Shown here piece by piece: positions 5,682-12,869 of a DNA stretch of 16,725 nt. Source of the DNA: an uncultured Prevotella sp. (GTDB lineage: Bacteria; Bacteroidota; Bacteroidia; Bacteroidales; Bacteroidaceae); contig URDM01000063.1 of NCBI GenBank assembly GCA_900546575.1, positions 1 to 16,725 on the forward strand, read 5' to 3'. Every line of letters starts with the position of its first letter. Within the stretch, counting starts at the first letter, position 1. The position numbers and the translations under genes were made by a program. A model generated the notes under the pieces. The model was not told the origin of the DNA and ran no database searches. It saw only the letters and a list, made by a program, of their open reading frames with translations.

Positions 5682-7586
5682 ATGTTTCGAATAAAGAAGT
5701 TAGATATATTCATAGCCAAGCAGTTTGGTCTTCTATTCATAGGTACTTTCTTCATATGTCAGTTCGTACTGATGATGCAGTTCCTGTGGCGCTATATCGA
5801 CGAGCTTATAGGTAAGGGTTTGTCGATGGAGGTTCTTGCCGAATTTTTCTGGTATATGGGCTTAATGCTTGTTCCGCAGGCATTGCCCCTTGCCATATTG
5901 CTTTCATCTCTTATAACCTTTGGTAATATGGGCGAAAGCTCCGAACTTACAGCTATAAAGGCTGCTGGTATATCGCTTATGCAGGCGTTTCGTTCGCTGA
6001 TATTCATATCTGTGCTCATATGTTTTACCTCGCTTTATTTCCAAAATACCATCGGTCCTAATGCCAACAAGCAGATAGGCTTGATGCTTATGTCGATGAA
6101 ACAAAAGAGTCCGGAGCTTGAGATTCCAGAGGGAATATTCTATGATGGTATACCAAACTCTAACCTTTATGTGCAGAAGAAGGATCTTAATACAGGCAAG
6201 CTCTATGGTATAATGATATACAGAATGACTGGATCTTATGAAGATCAGGCCATTATCCTTGCAGACTCTGGTATGCTGCAGTCTACTGCTGAGAAGAAAC
6301 ATCTGTTGCTTTCTTTGTGGAGCGGCGAGTGGTTTGAGAATATGAAGGCTCAGGAGATGGCAGGAAGTGCTGCTGTTCCTTATCGACGCGAGACATTTAC
6401 TGCCAAGCGAATACTGCTCGATTATGATGGCGACTTTAATATGGGCGATGGCTCATCTATGTCGAATAATGCCAGTGCCAAGAGCTTTTCTAAGATAAGA
6501 CACGATCTTGACTCGCTTAAGGAGCAGTACGATAGTATAGGCCGTATGTATTATAATGAAGACCAGCGCATGGCTTATGCCTTGCCTAAGGTTTCTGTCA
6601 AAGACTCACTACGTTCTATGGGTCTTGTTGCCACGAATACTTACAACGTTGATTCGGCTTTCTCGCAATTAACTCCTGATAGACGCCGTGCTGCGGTTGG
6701 CTATGCCTTGCAGCAAGTTAAGCAACGTGCAAGCGATCTTGACTTTAAACAGATGATAACATCTGATGGCGACCGACTAATACGCCAGCACAATATAGAG
6801 TGGGTGAGGAAGATAACGCTCGCTCTCACTTGTCTTATCTTCTTCTTTATTGGAGCACCGCTTGGTGCTATCATACGTAAGGGAGGACTTGGACTGCCGG
6901 TACTTATATCTGTACTCGTGTTTATTGTTTACTATATTCTCGACAACTCGGGCTATAGAATGGCGCGTGGCGGAATGTGGGCTATATGGTTTGGCAATGC
7001 TCTTGCTCCGGCTGTACTTGTGCCGATGGCTGTATTCTTCACGTATAAGGCCACCAACGATTCTGTGGTGTTCAATGTTGATTTGTATACAGATATTTTC
7101 CGTAGATTCTTCGGTCTGCGTGTCAAACGACCGATATATCGCAAGGAGGTGGTGATTAACGATCCTGATTATGCTTCCGATCTTGAAAGGTTAGAATGTA
7201 TAACCAGCGAGATTGACCTCTATTCGCAGTCGCATCGTTTAAAACATGCGCCCAATTGGATTAAGGTGTTCTTTAGGTACGAACCCGACCATAAGATTGA
7301 GGCTATAAACGAAGAACTCGAAACGGTAATAGAGGATCTCAGCAATTCGCGCGACCGCACTATCGTAAACCATCTTAGCGCATATCCTATAATGTCAGTC
7401 AAAGCACATACAAGGCCATTTGAACGCCGTTGGCTTAACATTGTGTCGGCAGTTATTGCTCCTTTTGGACTGGTGCTCTACCTTCGTATGTGGCGCTACA
7501 GGTTGCGTCTTTGGCGAGATCTGCGTACCGTTAAGGCCGAGAATGACATAATAATAGGTCGTATAAAGGCACTGGCAAACCAATGA
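5682..7586 (+). CDS. LptF/LptG (YjgP/YjgQ) family LPS export permease, long form
   Basis: This 634-residue inner-membrane protein belongs to the family that forms the LptB2FG transporter lifting lipopolysaccharide from the inner membrane to the periplasmic LptA/LptC bridge. Three N-terminal membrane segments (about 14-34, 54-80, 102-123) and three later ones (375-396, 402-422, 430-454) flank a periplasmic domain (about 130-365) expected to be the beta-jellyroll. GESSELTAIKAAGIS at 84-98 is the conserved cytoplasmic coupling-helix region that contacts the LptB ATPase. E. coli LptF and LptG are about 360 residues. Here an extension of about 180 residues follows, mostly charged and probably cytoplasmic (455-580), with one more hydrophobic stretch at 582-602. 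Whether it acts as LptF or LptG cannot be decided, and no second copy or lptB is in the window. ribBA follows after 118 nt with no promoter motif between, suggesting co-transcription. Confidence 0.9.
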   Translation: MFRIKKLDIFIAKQFGLLFIGTFFICQFVLMMQFLWRYIDELIGKGLSMEVLAEFFWYMGLMLVPQALPLAILLSSLITFGNMGESSELTAIKAAGISLMQAFRSLIFISVLICFTSLYFQNTIGPNANKQIGLMLMSMKQKSPELEIPEGIFYDGIPNSNLYVQKKDLNTGKLYGIMIYRMTGSYEDQAIILADSGMLQSTAEKKHLLLSLWSGEWFENMKAQEMAGSAAVPYRRETFTAKRILLDYDGDFNMGDGSSMSNNASAKSFSKIRHDLDSLKEQYDSIGRMYYNEDQRMAYALPKVSVKDSLRSMGLVATNTYNVDSAFSQLTPDRRRAAVGYALQQVKQRASDLDFKQMITSDGDRLIRQHNIEWVRKITLALTCLIFFFIGAPLGAIIRKGGLGLPVLISVLVFIVYYILDNSGYRMARGGMWAIWFGNALAPAVLVPMAVFFTYKATNDSVVFNVDLYTDIFRRFFGLRVKRPIYRKEVVINDPDYASDLERLECITSEIDLYSQSHRLKHAPNWIKVFFRYEPDHKIEAINEELETVIEDLSNSRDRTIVNHLSAYPIMSVKAHTRPFERRWLNIVSAVIAPFGLVLYLRMWRYRLRLWRDLRTVKAENDIIIGRIKALANQ

Positions 7587-7704
7587 TTGTCATGTCGGCC
7601 AGCGTATTATGTCTATACATTATAATAATATATATGTATAAATCACAGTATTTAGTATAACCCCTATAATAAAACATTAATATAAACATCTAATAATATA
7701 AGAA

Positions 7705-8916
7705 ATGGAAGAGTTCAAGCTTAGTAGCATTGAAGATGCTTTGGAAGATTTCAAGGAAGGTAAATTCGTAATCGTCGTTGACGATGAAGACCGCGAGAAC
7801 GAGGGTGACCTTATTATTGCAGCCGAGAAGATAACTCCGGAGAAAGTTAATTTCATGCTGAAGAACGCTCGTGGTGTGCTTTGTGTGCCCATTACGTTGT
7901 CAAGATGTGAGGAACTTGACCTGCCGCACCAGGTTAGTGATAACACGTCTATGCTCGGCACACCGTTCACTGTGACTGTTGACAAACTGGAGGGTTGTTC
8001 AACAGGTGTTTCTATACACGACCGTGCAGCCACAATCAAGGCGCTTGCCGATCCTAACTCAACACCTCAGACTTTCGGTCGTCCTGGTCATATCAATCCG
8101 TTGTATGCACAGGACAATGGTGTATTGCGCCGTTGTGGACATACCGAGGCGGCTGTAGATCTTTGTCGTCTTGCCGGACTATATCCTGCAGGTGCCCTAA
8201 TGGAGATAATGAATGATGATGGAACAATGGCACGTATGCCCGAGCTACAGAAGATGGCTACCGAGTGGGGTATGCGCATCATTACCATAAAGGATCTTAT
8301 CGCCTATCGTCTTAAGAAGGAGTCAATTATAGAAGTGGGCGCGGAGGTTGATATGCCTACCGAGTGGGGCCACTTCCGTCTTATTCCTTTCCGTCAACAA
8401 AGCAATGGAATGGAGCATATGGCTCTTGTTAAGGGCGAGTGGCGTGAGGATGAGCCAGTACTTGTGCGTGTTCATTCGTCTTGCGCAACTGGTGATATTC
8501 TTGGCTCAAAGCGTTGCGACTGTGGTCAGCAGTTGCATAAGGCTATGGAGATGATCGAAAAAGAGGGCAAGGGAGTGCTCGTGTATATGCAACAGGAAGG
8601 CCGTGGTATTGGTCTTATGAATAAGATAGAGGCATACAAACTTCAGGAAGAAGGTTACGACACTGTGGATGCCAACACTCATCTTGGATTTAAGCCAGAC
8701 GAGCGCGATTATGGTTGCGGTGCCCAGATGCTGCGTCATCTTGGTGTTCACAAGATGCGCTTGCTTACAAATAATCCTACAAAACGTGTTGGTCTTGAGG
8801 CTTACGGGCTCGAGATTGTAGAGAATGTGCCTATTGAGGTTGTTCCTAACAAGTACAACGAGCGTTATCTCAAGACAAAACGCGACCGTATGGGGCATAC
8901 TTTGCATCTTAAGTAA
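7705..8916 (+). CDS. ribBA: Bifunctional 3,4-dihydroxy-2-butanone-4-phosphate synthase / GTP cyclohydrolase II
   Basis: This 403-residue cytoplasmic enzyme makes both riboflavin precursors. The N-terminal half (about 1-205) converts ribulose 5-phosphate to DHBP plus formate. It has the acidic metal loop DDEDRENEGD at 26-35, GCSTGVSIHDRA, and GRPGHINPL followed by GVLRRCGHTEAAVDL. The C-terminal half opens the GTP imidazole ring to yield the diaminopyrimidine. Its zinc ligands are Cys260, Cys271 and Cys273 in SSCATGDILGSKRCDCG, followed by QQEGRGIGL, DERDYGCGAQML and NNPTKRVGL. Both active sites look intact and the length is normal for the fusion. The upstream spacer is AT-rich with no clear promoter or SD and no FMN-riboswitch-like sequence, so expression from the lptF promoter is likely. 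Confidence 0.97.
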   Translation: MEEFKLSSIEDALEDFKEGKFVIVVDDEDRENEGDLIIAAEKITPEKVNFMLKNARGVLCVPITLSRCEELDLPHQVSDNTSMLGTPFTVTVDKLEGCSTGVSIHDRAATIKALADPNSTPQTFGRPGHINPLYAQDNGVLRRCGHTEAAVDLCRLAGLYPAGALMEIMNDDGTMARMPELQKMATEWGMRIITIKDLIAYRLKKESIIEVGAEVDMPTEWGHFRLIPFRQQSNGMEHMALVKGEWREDEPVLVRVHSSCATGDILGSKRCDCGQQLHKAMEMIEKEGKGVLVYMQQEGRGIGLMNKIEAYKLQEEGYDTVDANTHLGFKPDERDYGCGAQMLRHLGVHKMRLLTNNPTKRVGLEAYGLEIVENVPIEVVPNKYNERYLKTKRDRMGHTLHLK

Positions 8917-9062
8917 TTATAAAGTCCCAGTATGGAACGCACTAAAAAAGTCAACGGTTGTATACAACGGCAATTTTAAGTGTCGCATTTCCTCGGCTTT
9001 CAATAACGACAGCATTGAGAATTAAGAACGCTTAAAGGCAGGATTTAGACATAAATATAATC

Positions 9063-9095
9063 AAAACCCTCTTGTGGTAAAATCTTTAGGGTTTT
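9063..9095 (+). terminator. Possible terminator hairpin downstream of ribBA
   Basis: AAAACCCT (9063-9070) pairs with AGGGTTTT (9088-9095) across a 17-nt loop, and the 3' arm ends in TTTT. It lies about 146 nt beyond the ribBA stop, which is rather far. It is adjacent to a second inverted repeat, so the two could be parts of one structure. Confidence 0.45.
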
Positions 9096-9163
9096 AATAA
9101 AAGGTATAACGGATGGTTTTTGGGGGAGAAATTTCTCGATACCTATTCGTTATACCTTTTATT
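9096..9163. repeat. 68-bp element with 16-bp perfect terminal inverted repeats
   Basis: The ends AATAAAAGGTATAACG (9096-9111) and its exact complement (9148-9163) enclose 36 nt that contain the palindrome GAGAAATTTCTC (9126-9137). As RNA it would form a long hairpin with a smaller internal hairpin. No transposase, obvious target duplication or U-tract is visible. Candidate identities are a small non-autonomous element (MITE-like), a structured RNA, or a second part of the ribBA terminator region. Confidence 0.6.
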
Positions 9164-9278
9164 GTACTATAGGCTACACTTGGTCCATACAAGAGTGGTG
9201 AACATAAAAACAGTTGCCTTGTCACCTCCGTCTCTTCCATGTTTTTTCTCCTCGTTCTATCATTTTGCTTGCAAATTC

Positions 9279-9310
9279 TTCGTATAACTCGATTTTTATA
9301 ATTAATTTTG
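9279..9310 (+). promoter_or_regulatory. Promoter of the aminotransferase gene
   Basis: TTCG (9279-9282), a 20-nt spacer and TAATTTTG (9303-9310) fit the Bacteroidetes promoter pattern with a one-base variant -33 box. The same TTCG variant occurs before exbB. The leader would be about 25 nt. Confidence 0.65.
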
Positions 9311-9342
9311 CAAGAACTTATAAACGATAGATACTTGATATT

Positions 9343-10536
9343 ATGGCAGAATTATCAAACCGCCTCAATCGTCTAGCTCCATCGGCAACACTTGCAATGT
9401 CGCAGAAGAGCAGCGAGATGAAGGCACAAGGCGTAGACGTGATCAACCTCAGTGTGGGCGAGCCCGACTTCAATACTCCCGACCACATCAAAGAAGCAGC
9501 CAAGAAGGCAATCGACGAGAACTTCTCAAGATACTCGCCGGTTCCTGGTTATATGGATCTGCGTAAGGCCATCGTAGCTAAACTCAAGAACGAGAACAAC
9601 CTCGAATATACAACAAACGAGGTGCTTGTGTCTAATGGTGCAAAGCAGAGTGTATGCAACACTGTTATGGCTCTTGTAAACGATGGCGAGGAAGTTATCA
9701 TCCCAGCACCTTACTGGGTTAGTTATCCACAGATGGTCAAGCTTGCGGGTGGTACACCAGTCATTGTTAATGCTGGCTTCGAGCAGGATTTCAAGATTAC
9801 GCCAGAGCAACTCGAAGCTGCTATAACCCCGAAGACACGTATGCTTATCCTTTGCTCGCCAAGCAATCCTACGGGTAGTGTTTATTCTAAGGAAGAACTC
9901 GCAGGCTTGGCAGAGGTTATCAAACGTCATGAAGGAATGTATGTGCTCGCCGACGAGATATACGAACACATTAATTATATAGGACGTCACGAGAGTATAG
10001 CACAGTTCCCAGGCATGAAGGAACGTTCTATTATCGTTAACGGAGTGTCAAAGGCATACGCAATGACAGGATGGCGTATCGGCTTTATAGCCGCGCCAGA
10101 GTGGATTGTTAAGGGATGCAACAAACTTCAGGGACAGTATACATCAGGTCCTTGCTCTGTAAGCCAGAAGGCAGCCGAGGCAGCCTATACAATGTCGCAA
10201 GATTGTGTTGAGACAATGCGTCAGGCTTTCGAGCGTCGTCGCGACCTTATCGTAGAACTTGCAAAGCAGATACCGGGTCTTGAGGTTAATAAGCCAGAAG
10301 GCGCTTTCTACCTCTTCCCCAAGTGCTCAAGCTTCTACGGTAAGACCGATGGTACACGCACAATAAACAATTCTACCGACCTTGCAATGTATCTCCTTGA
10401 GGAGGGACATGTGGCAACCGTAGGTGGTGATGCCTTTGGCGACCCTGAGTGTTTCCGTATGAGTTACGCCACAAGCGACGACAATATACGCGAAGCAATG
10501 CGCCGTATTAAGGAAACGTTGGCTAAATTGCAATAA
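9343..10536 (+). CDS. Aspartate aminotransferase-like, class I, PLP-dependent
   Basis: This 397-residue cytoplasmic enzyme probably transfers the amino group between aspartate and 2-oxoglutarate (the AspC/AspB reaction). The fold-type I landmarks are in order: INLSVGEPDF at 34-43, the cofactor ring contacts Asn175 (SPSNPTG) and Asp204 with Tyr207 (LADEIYE), the Schiff-base Lys237 (GVSKAYAMTGWR), and Arg372 (CFRMSYA), which should bind the substrate alpha-carboxylate. The N-terminus (LNRLAPSATLAM) is typical of the bacterial/thermophile AspAT subgroup Ib. Members of this subgroup can also use prephenate or alanine, so the exact substrate is not certain. The gene has its own promoter and is followed by the separate exbB promoter, so it is likely monocistronic, though no strong terminator is visible after it. 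Confidence 0.92.
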   Translation: MAELSNRLNRLAPSATLAMSQKSSEMKAQGVDVINLSVGEPDFNTPDHIKEAAKKAIDENFSRYSPVPGYMDLRKAIVAKLKNENNLEYTTNEVLVSNGAKQSVCNTVMALVNDGEEVIIPAPYWVSYPQMVKLAGGTPVIVNAGFEQDFKITPEQLEAAITPKTRMLILCSPSNPTGSVYSKEELAGLAEVIKRHEGMYVLADEIYEHINYIGRHESIAQFPGMKERSIIVNGVSKAYAMTGWRIGFIAAPEWIVKGCNKLQGQYTSGPCSVSQKAAEAAYTMSQDCVETMRQAFERRRDLIVELAKQIPGLEVNKPEGAFYLFPKCSSFYGKTDGTRTINNSTDLAMYLLEEGHVATVGGDAFGDPECFRMSYATSDDNIREAMRRIKETLAKLQ

Positions 10537-10561
10537 AAATATGTTAAAGGTGGCTCTTTCA

Positions 10562-10592
10562 TTCGATAATTTGTCTTTATTTGCTAACTTTG
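10562..10592 (+). promoter_or_regulatory. Promoter of the Ton operon
   Basis: TTCG (10562-10565), a 19-nt spacer and TAACTTTG (10585-10592) form a good Bacteroidetes promoter. The predicted start near 10599 leaves a leader of about 105 nt before exbB. No clear Fur-type operator was recognised in the leader. Confidence 0.75.
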
Positions 10593-10703
10593 CCTTGAAT
10601 AAGTAGCAAACCGCAAAATCGCGTGATTAAACCACTCGCAATTAACCAAAACAACGGATAAATTTTTAACCATTAATAACTTATTAAATTCTACAAAAAA
10701 ATT

Positions 10704-11543
10704 ATGGCAACTACACAAGCTAAAGCGAATCCTAAGAAGAAGTCTTCAGGATTCCAGGGTGTTAAAAATGCGTTCTTTATCATCCTTGTATGTTTCGTTC
10801 TCGCAGTGTTGTTCTTCAAGTACATCCTTGGTGCACCTGAGCATTTCGTGAACGGTGACCCAACACAGCCAGTTAAGGACGGTAACCTCATGGGTACAGT
10901 CTACAAAGGTGGTGTTGTCGTTCCTGTCATCATTACATTGCTCTTCTCTGTAATCGCTCTTTCTATCGAGCGTTTCTTCGCACTCCGTACAGCTTTCGGT
11001 AAGAGCTCACTCGGTAAGTTCGTTATCAACGTAAAGCAGGCTATCACCGCTGGTGATATGGCTAAGGCTCAGCAGCTTTGCGACAAGCAGCAGGGTAGTG
11101 TAGCTAACGTTGTTGGCGCTTCTATCGCAGCTTACAAGGAAATGGAGAATACTCCTAACCTCAAGCGTGCTGCTAAGGTTTCTAAGATTCAGCAGGCTCA
11201 TGAGGAGGCTACACAGCTCGAGATGCCTACTCTTCAGATGAACATGCCTATCATCGCAACTATCGTTACACTCGGTACTCTTACCGCTCTTTTCGGTACT
11301 GTGGTTGGTATGATCCGTTCATTCGCCGCTCTTGCTTCAGGTGGTGGTGGTGACTCTCTCCAGCTTTCAGAAGGTATCTCTGAGGCCCTTGTTAATACCG
11401 CATCTGGTATTTTGACATCATGGGTAGCCGTAGTATCATATAACTACTATTCAAACAAGATCGATAAGCTGACATACGCTCTTGACGAAGTAGGTTACAC
11501 TATTGCTAAGACATACGAAGCAAACCACGCAGACGAGGCTTAA
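10704..11543 (+). CDS. exbB: MotA/TolQ/ExbB proton channel family protein
   Basis: This 279-residue inner-membrane protein is the channel scaffold that, with ExbD, converts proton-motive force into TonB movement. Membrane segments are at about 22-42, 70-93, 181-208 and 230-248. The first is preceded by a basic cytoplasmic stretch (NPKKKSSG). The extra N-terminal segment and the domain between the first two segments are common in Bacteroidetes ExbB. The family hallmark LFGTVVGMIRSF is at 196-207, and EALVNTASGI at 227-236 lines the channel. The cytoplasmic region (about 95-175) contains charged helices. It is first in an operon with exbD1, exbD2 and tonB. The family also includes TolQ, but the two exbD genes and tonB next door favour ExbB. 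Confidence 0.94.
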   Translation: MATTQAKANPKKKSSGFQGVKNAFFIILVCFVLAVLFFKYILGAPEHFVNGDPTQPVKDGNLMGTVYKGGVVVPVIITLLFSVIALSIERFFALRTAFGKSSLGKFVINVKQAITAGDMAKAQQLCDKQQGSVANVVGASIAAYKEMENTPNLKRAAKVSKIQQAHEEATQLEMPTLQMNMPIIATIVTLGTLTALFGTVVGMIRSFAALASGGGGDSLQLSEGISEALVNTASGILTSWVAVVSYNYYSNKIDKLTYALDEVGYTIAKTYEANHADEA

Positions 11544-11573
11544 TTTTACTAACCCTTTAAAACATTTATCATT

Positions 11574-12188
11574 ATGGGTAAAGTAAAAATTAAGAAAGCG
11601 GACGTCTGGATAGACATGACTCCTATGTCGGACGTGATGGTCCTCTTGCTGACATTCTTCATGTTGACATCAACATTCGTGAAGAACGAGGCAGTGAAGG
11701 TCGTTACGCCGGGTTCGGTATCTGAAATCAAGGTGCCGGAGTCAAATGTCTTGACAGTACTCTGCGACAAGGACGGCCGAATCTTCGTAGGTATGGACAA
11801 TCCTCGAAGAATGGGCGAGCTCGTTCAGGGCATGGCTGACCAGTACGGTGTACAGCTCACCAAGAAGCAGTTTGCAACTGCTCAGGGTGCTGCCACTATC
11901 GGTGTCAATATGCAGGATCTCGCATCCGCTCTGAACCAGGAAGACAGATTGAATGAATTCCAGGCTACAAAGGGTATCCCCACTGATAGCGTGGACGGTA
12001 AGATGAGCCAGTTCCAGGATTGGATAAAGATGGCTCGCGATAACAACGGCTCGGATATGAAGCTCGCCATCAAGGCGGACGCAGGCACTCCGTACAAGGT
12101 CATCAAGAAGATGATGTCGGAGCTCCAGGACATGAGCGAGAACCGTTACTATCTCATTACCGCGCTTAAATCAAAATCGGAGGACTAA
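11574..12188 (+). CDS. exbD: ExbD/TolR family protein, first copy
   Basis: This inner-membrane protein of 204 residues has one membrane helix at about 18-38. Its start region WIDMTPMSDVMVLLLTFFML carries the conserved proton-carrying aspartate (Asp20, equivalent to Asp25 of E. coli ExbD). The rest is a periplasmic domain that is longer than in E. coli ExbD (about 140 residues). It includes insertions around residues 95-165 before the conserved end (IKADAGTPYKVIKKMMSELQD), which corresponds to the usual ExbD pattern of a strand followed by the helix that leads to dimerisation. The gene lies 30 nt after exbB and 3 nt before exbD2. The SD-like GGAGG of exbD2 is inside its last codons, suggesting translational coupling. 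TolR is the alternative name for the fold, but neighbours favour ExbD. Confidence 0.93.
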   Translation: MGKVKIKKADVWIDMTPMSDVMVLLLTFFMLTSTFVKNEAVKVVTPGSVSEIKVPESNVLTVLCDKDGRIFVGMDNPRRMGELVQGMADQYGVQLTKKQFATAQGAATIGVNMQDLASALNQEDRLNEFQATKGIPTDSVDGKMSQFQDWIKMARDNNGSDMKLAIKADAGTPYKVIKKMMSELQDMSENRYYLITALKSKSED

Positions 12189-12190
12189 GA
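12181..12190 (+). promoter_or_regulatory. SD-type ribosome binding site of exbD2
   Basis: AGGACTAAGA ends one nucleotide before the exbD2 ATG and overlaps the exbD1 stop codon; with the preceding GG it gives GGAGG. The same ten bases precede tonB at the same distance. Clear SD sites are rare elsewhere in this window. Confidence 0.6.
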
Positions 12191-12191
12191 C

Positions 12192-12839
12192 ATGGCAAAG
12201 AAAAAAGCAAGCAGACAGAAAAAGATGCAGACCCGCGTGGACTTCACGCCTATGGTGGACATGATGATGCTTCTTATCACGTTCTTCATGCTCTGTACAT
12301 CTTTGGCTAAGCCTCAGACTATGAACCTTACCATGCCTTCTAACGACGAGAATATCTCTGATAAGGATCGTAACGCTGCTAAGGCATCACAGACCGTCAC
12401 TATTTATGTGTGTGGTAACGACAAGATCTATCACGTGGATGGCTTGCCTAAGTATGATGACCCTAACTGTCTGAAGGAAACATCATGGGGCCAGAAGGGT
12501 ATCCGCTCGGTGCTCTTCAACCACATCACAGATGACGGTTCGCAGCCTGTTAAGGATATCATGATGGCAAAGGACGCTCTTGACAAGAAGAAGCTCGCTA
12601 ACCCCGCTGCTTATCCGGAGGAAGTGTATGACGCTGCTCTGACTAAGATCAAGAAGGGTGAGCTTGAGACAGGCAAGGTGCCGACAATGACCATCATTAT
12701 CAAGTGTACAGACGAGGCATCTTACAAGAACATGGTGGATGCTTTGGACGAGATGACTATCTGCAGTATTGGTACATACGTCATTGACAAGATCAATGAG
12801 CAGGACGCTAAGCTCCTTGCCTCAAAAGGTATCAAGTAA
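12192..12839 (+). CDS. exbD: ExbD/TolR family protein, second copy
   Basis: This 215-residue second ExbD-like inner-membrane protein has a basic N-terminus (KKKASRQKK). Its single membrane helix at about 20-38 lies in VDFTPMVDMMMLLITFFML, with the conserved aspartate Asp23. The periplasmic domain is distinct from the first copy: it has its own central insertion (residues about 75-150, including YHVDGLPKYDDPN) and ends with MTIIIKCTDEASYKNMVDALDEM, which resembles the conserved ExbD C-terminal strand and helix. The low similarity outside the helix suggests an old duplication with specialisation rather than a recent copy. Pairing with exbD1 implies a hetero-oligomeric ExbD in the channel, which is an inference. 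It sits 3 nt after exbD1 and 30 nt before tonB. Confidence 0.93.
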   Translation: MAKKKASRQKKMQTRVDFTPMVDMMMLLITFFMLCTSLAKPQTMNLTMPSNDENISDKDRNAAKASQTVTIYVCGNDKIYHVDGLPKYDDPNCLKETSWGQKGIRSVLFNHITDDGSQPVKDIMMAKDALDKKKLANPAAYPEEVYDAALTKIKKGELETGKVPTMTIIIKCTDEASYKNMVDALDEMTICSIGTYVIDKINEQDAKLLASKGIK

Positions 12840-12858
12840 ATGACTATTAATTAAAGAA

Positions 12859-12868
12859 AGGACTAAGA
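12859..12868 (+). promoter_or_regulatory. SD-type ribosome binding site of tonB
   Basis: AGGACTAAGA ends one nucleotide before the tonB ATG at 12870, repeating exactly the ten bases found before exbD2. With the preceding bases it reads GAAAGGAC, which is complementary in part to the anti-SD. Confidence 0.55.
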
Positions 12869-12869
12869 A

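Larger units (their letters stand above)
8917..9278. other. Long intergenic region with nested palindromes
   Basis: About 360 bases precede the aminotransferase promoter. No convincing gene is present; the longest short ORF noticed (9113-9172, 19 codons plus stop) overlaps a hairpin and lacks an RBS. The stretch holds a perfect 12-bp palindrome, GTTGTATACAAC (8957-8968), a probable terminator hairpin (9063-9095) and a longer inverted repeat (9096-9163). From 9171 to 9278 I see nothing recognisable. Confidence 0.6.

Noticed and set aside
7587..7704. Possible FMN riboswitch before ribBA
   Set aside because: The 118-nt spacer is AT-rich and lacks the conserved GC-rich helices and loops of the FMN element.
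9096..9163. Insertion sequence
   Set aside because: No transposase and no clear target duplication; only a short inverted repeat is present, so it is listed as a repeat of unknown nature.
9113..9172. Short ORF of 19 residues (MVFGGEISRYLFVIPFIVL)
   Set aside because: It sits within the 68-bp inverted repeat, has no RBS and could arise by chance; its hydrophobic end comes from the repeat arm.
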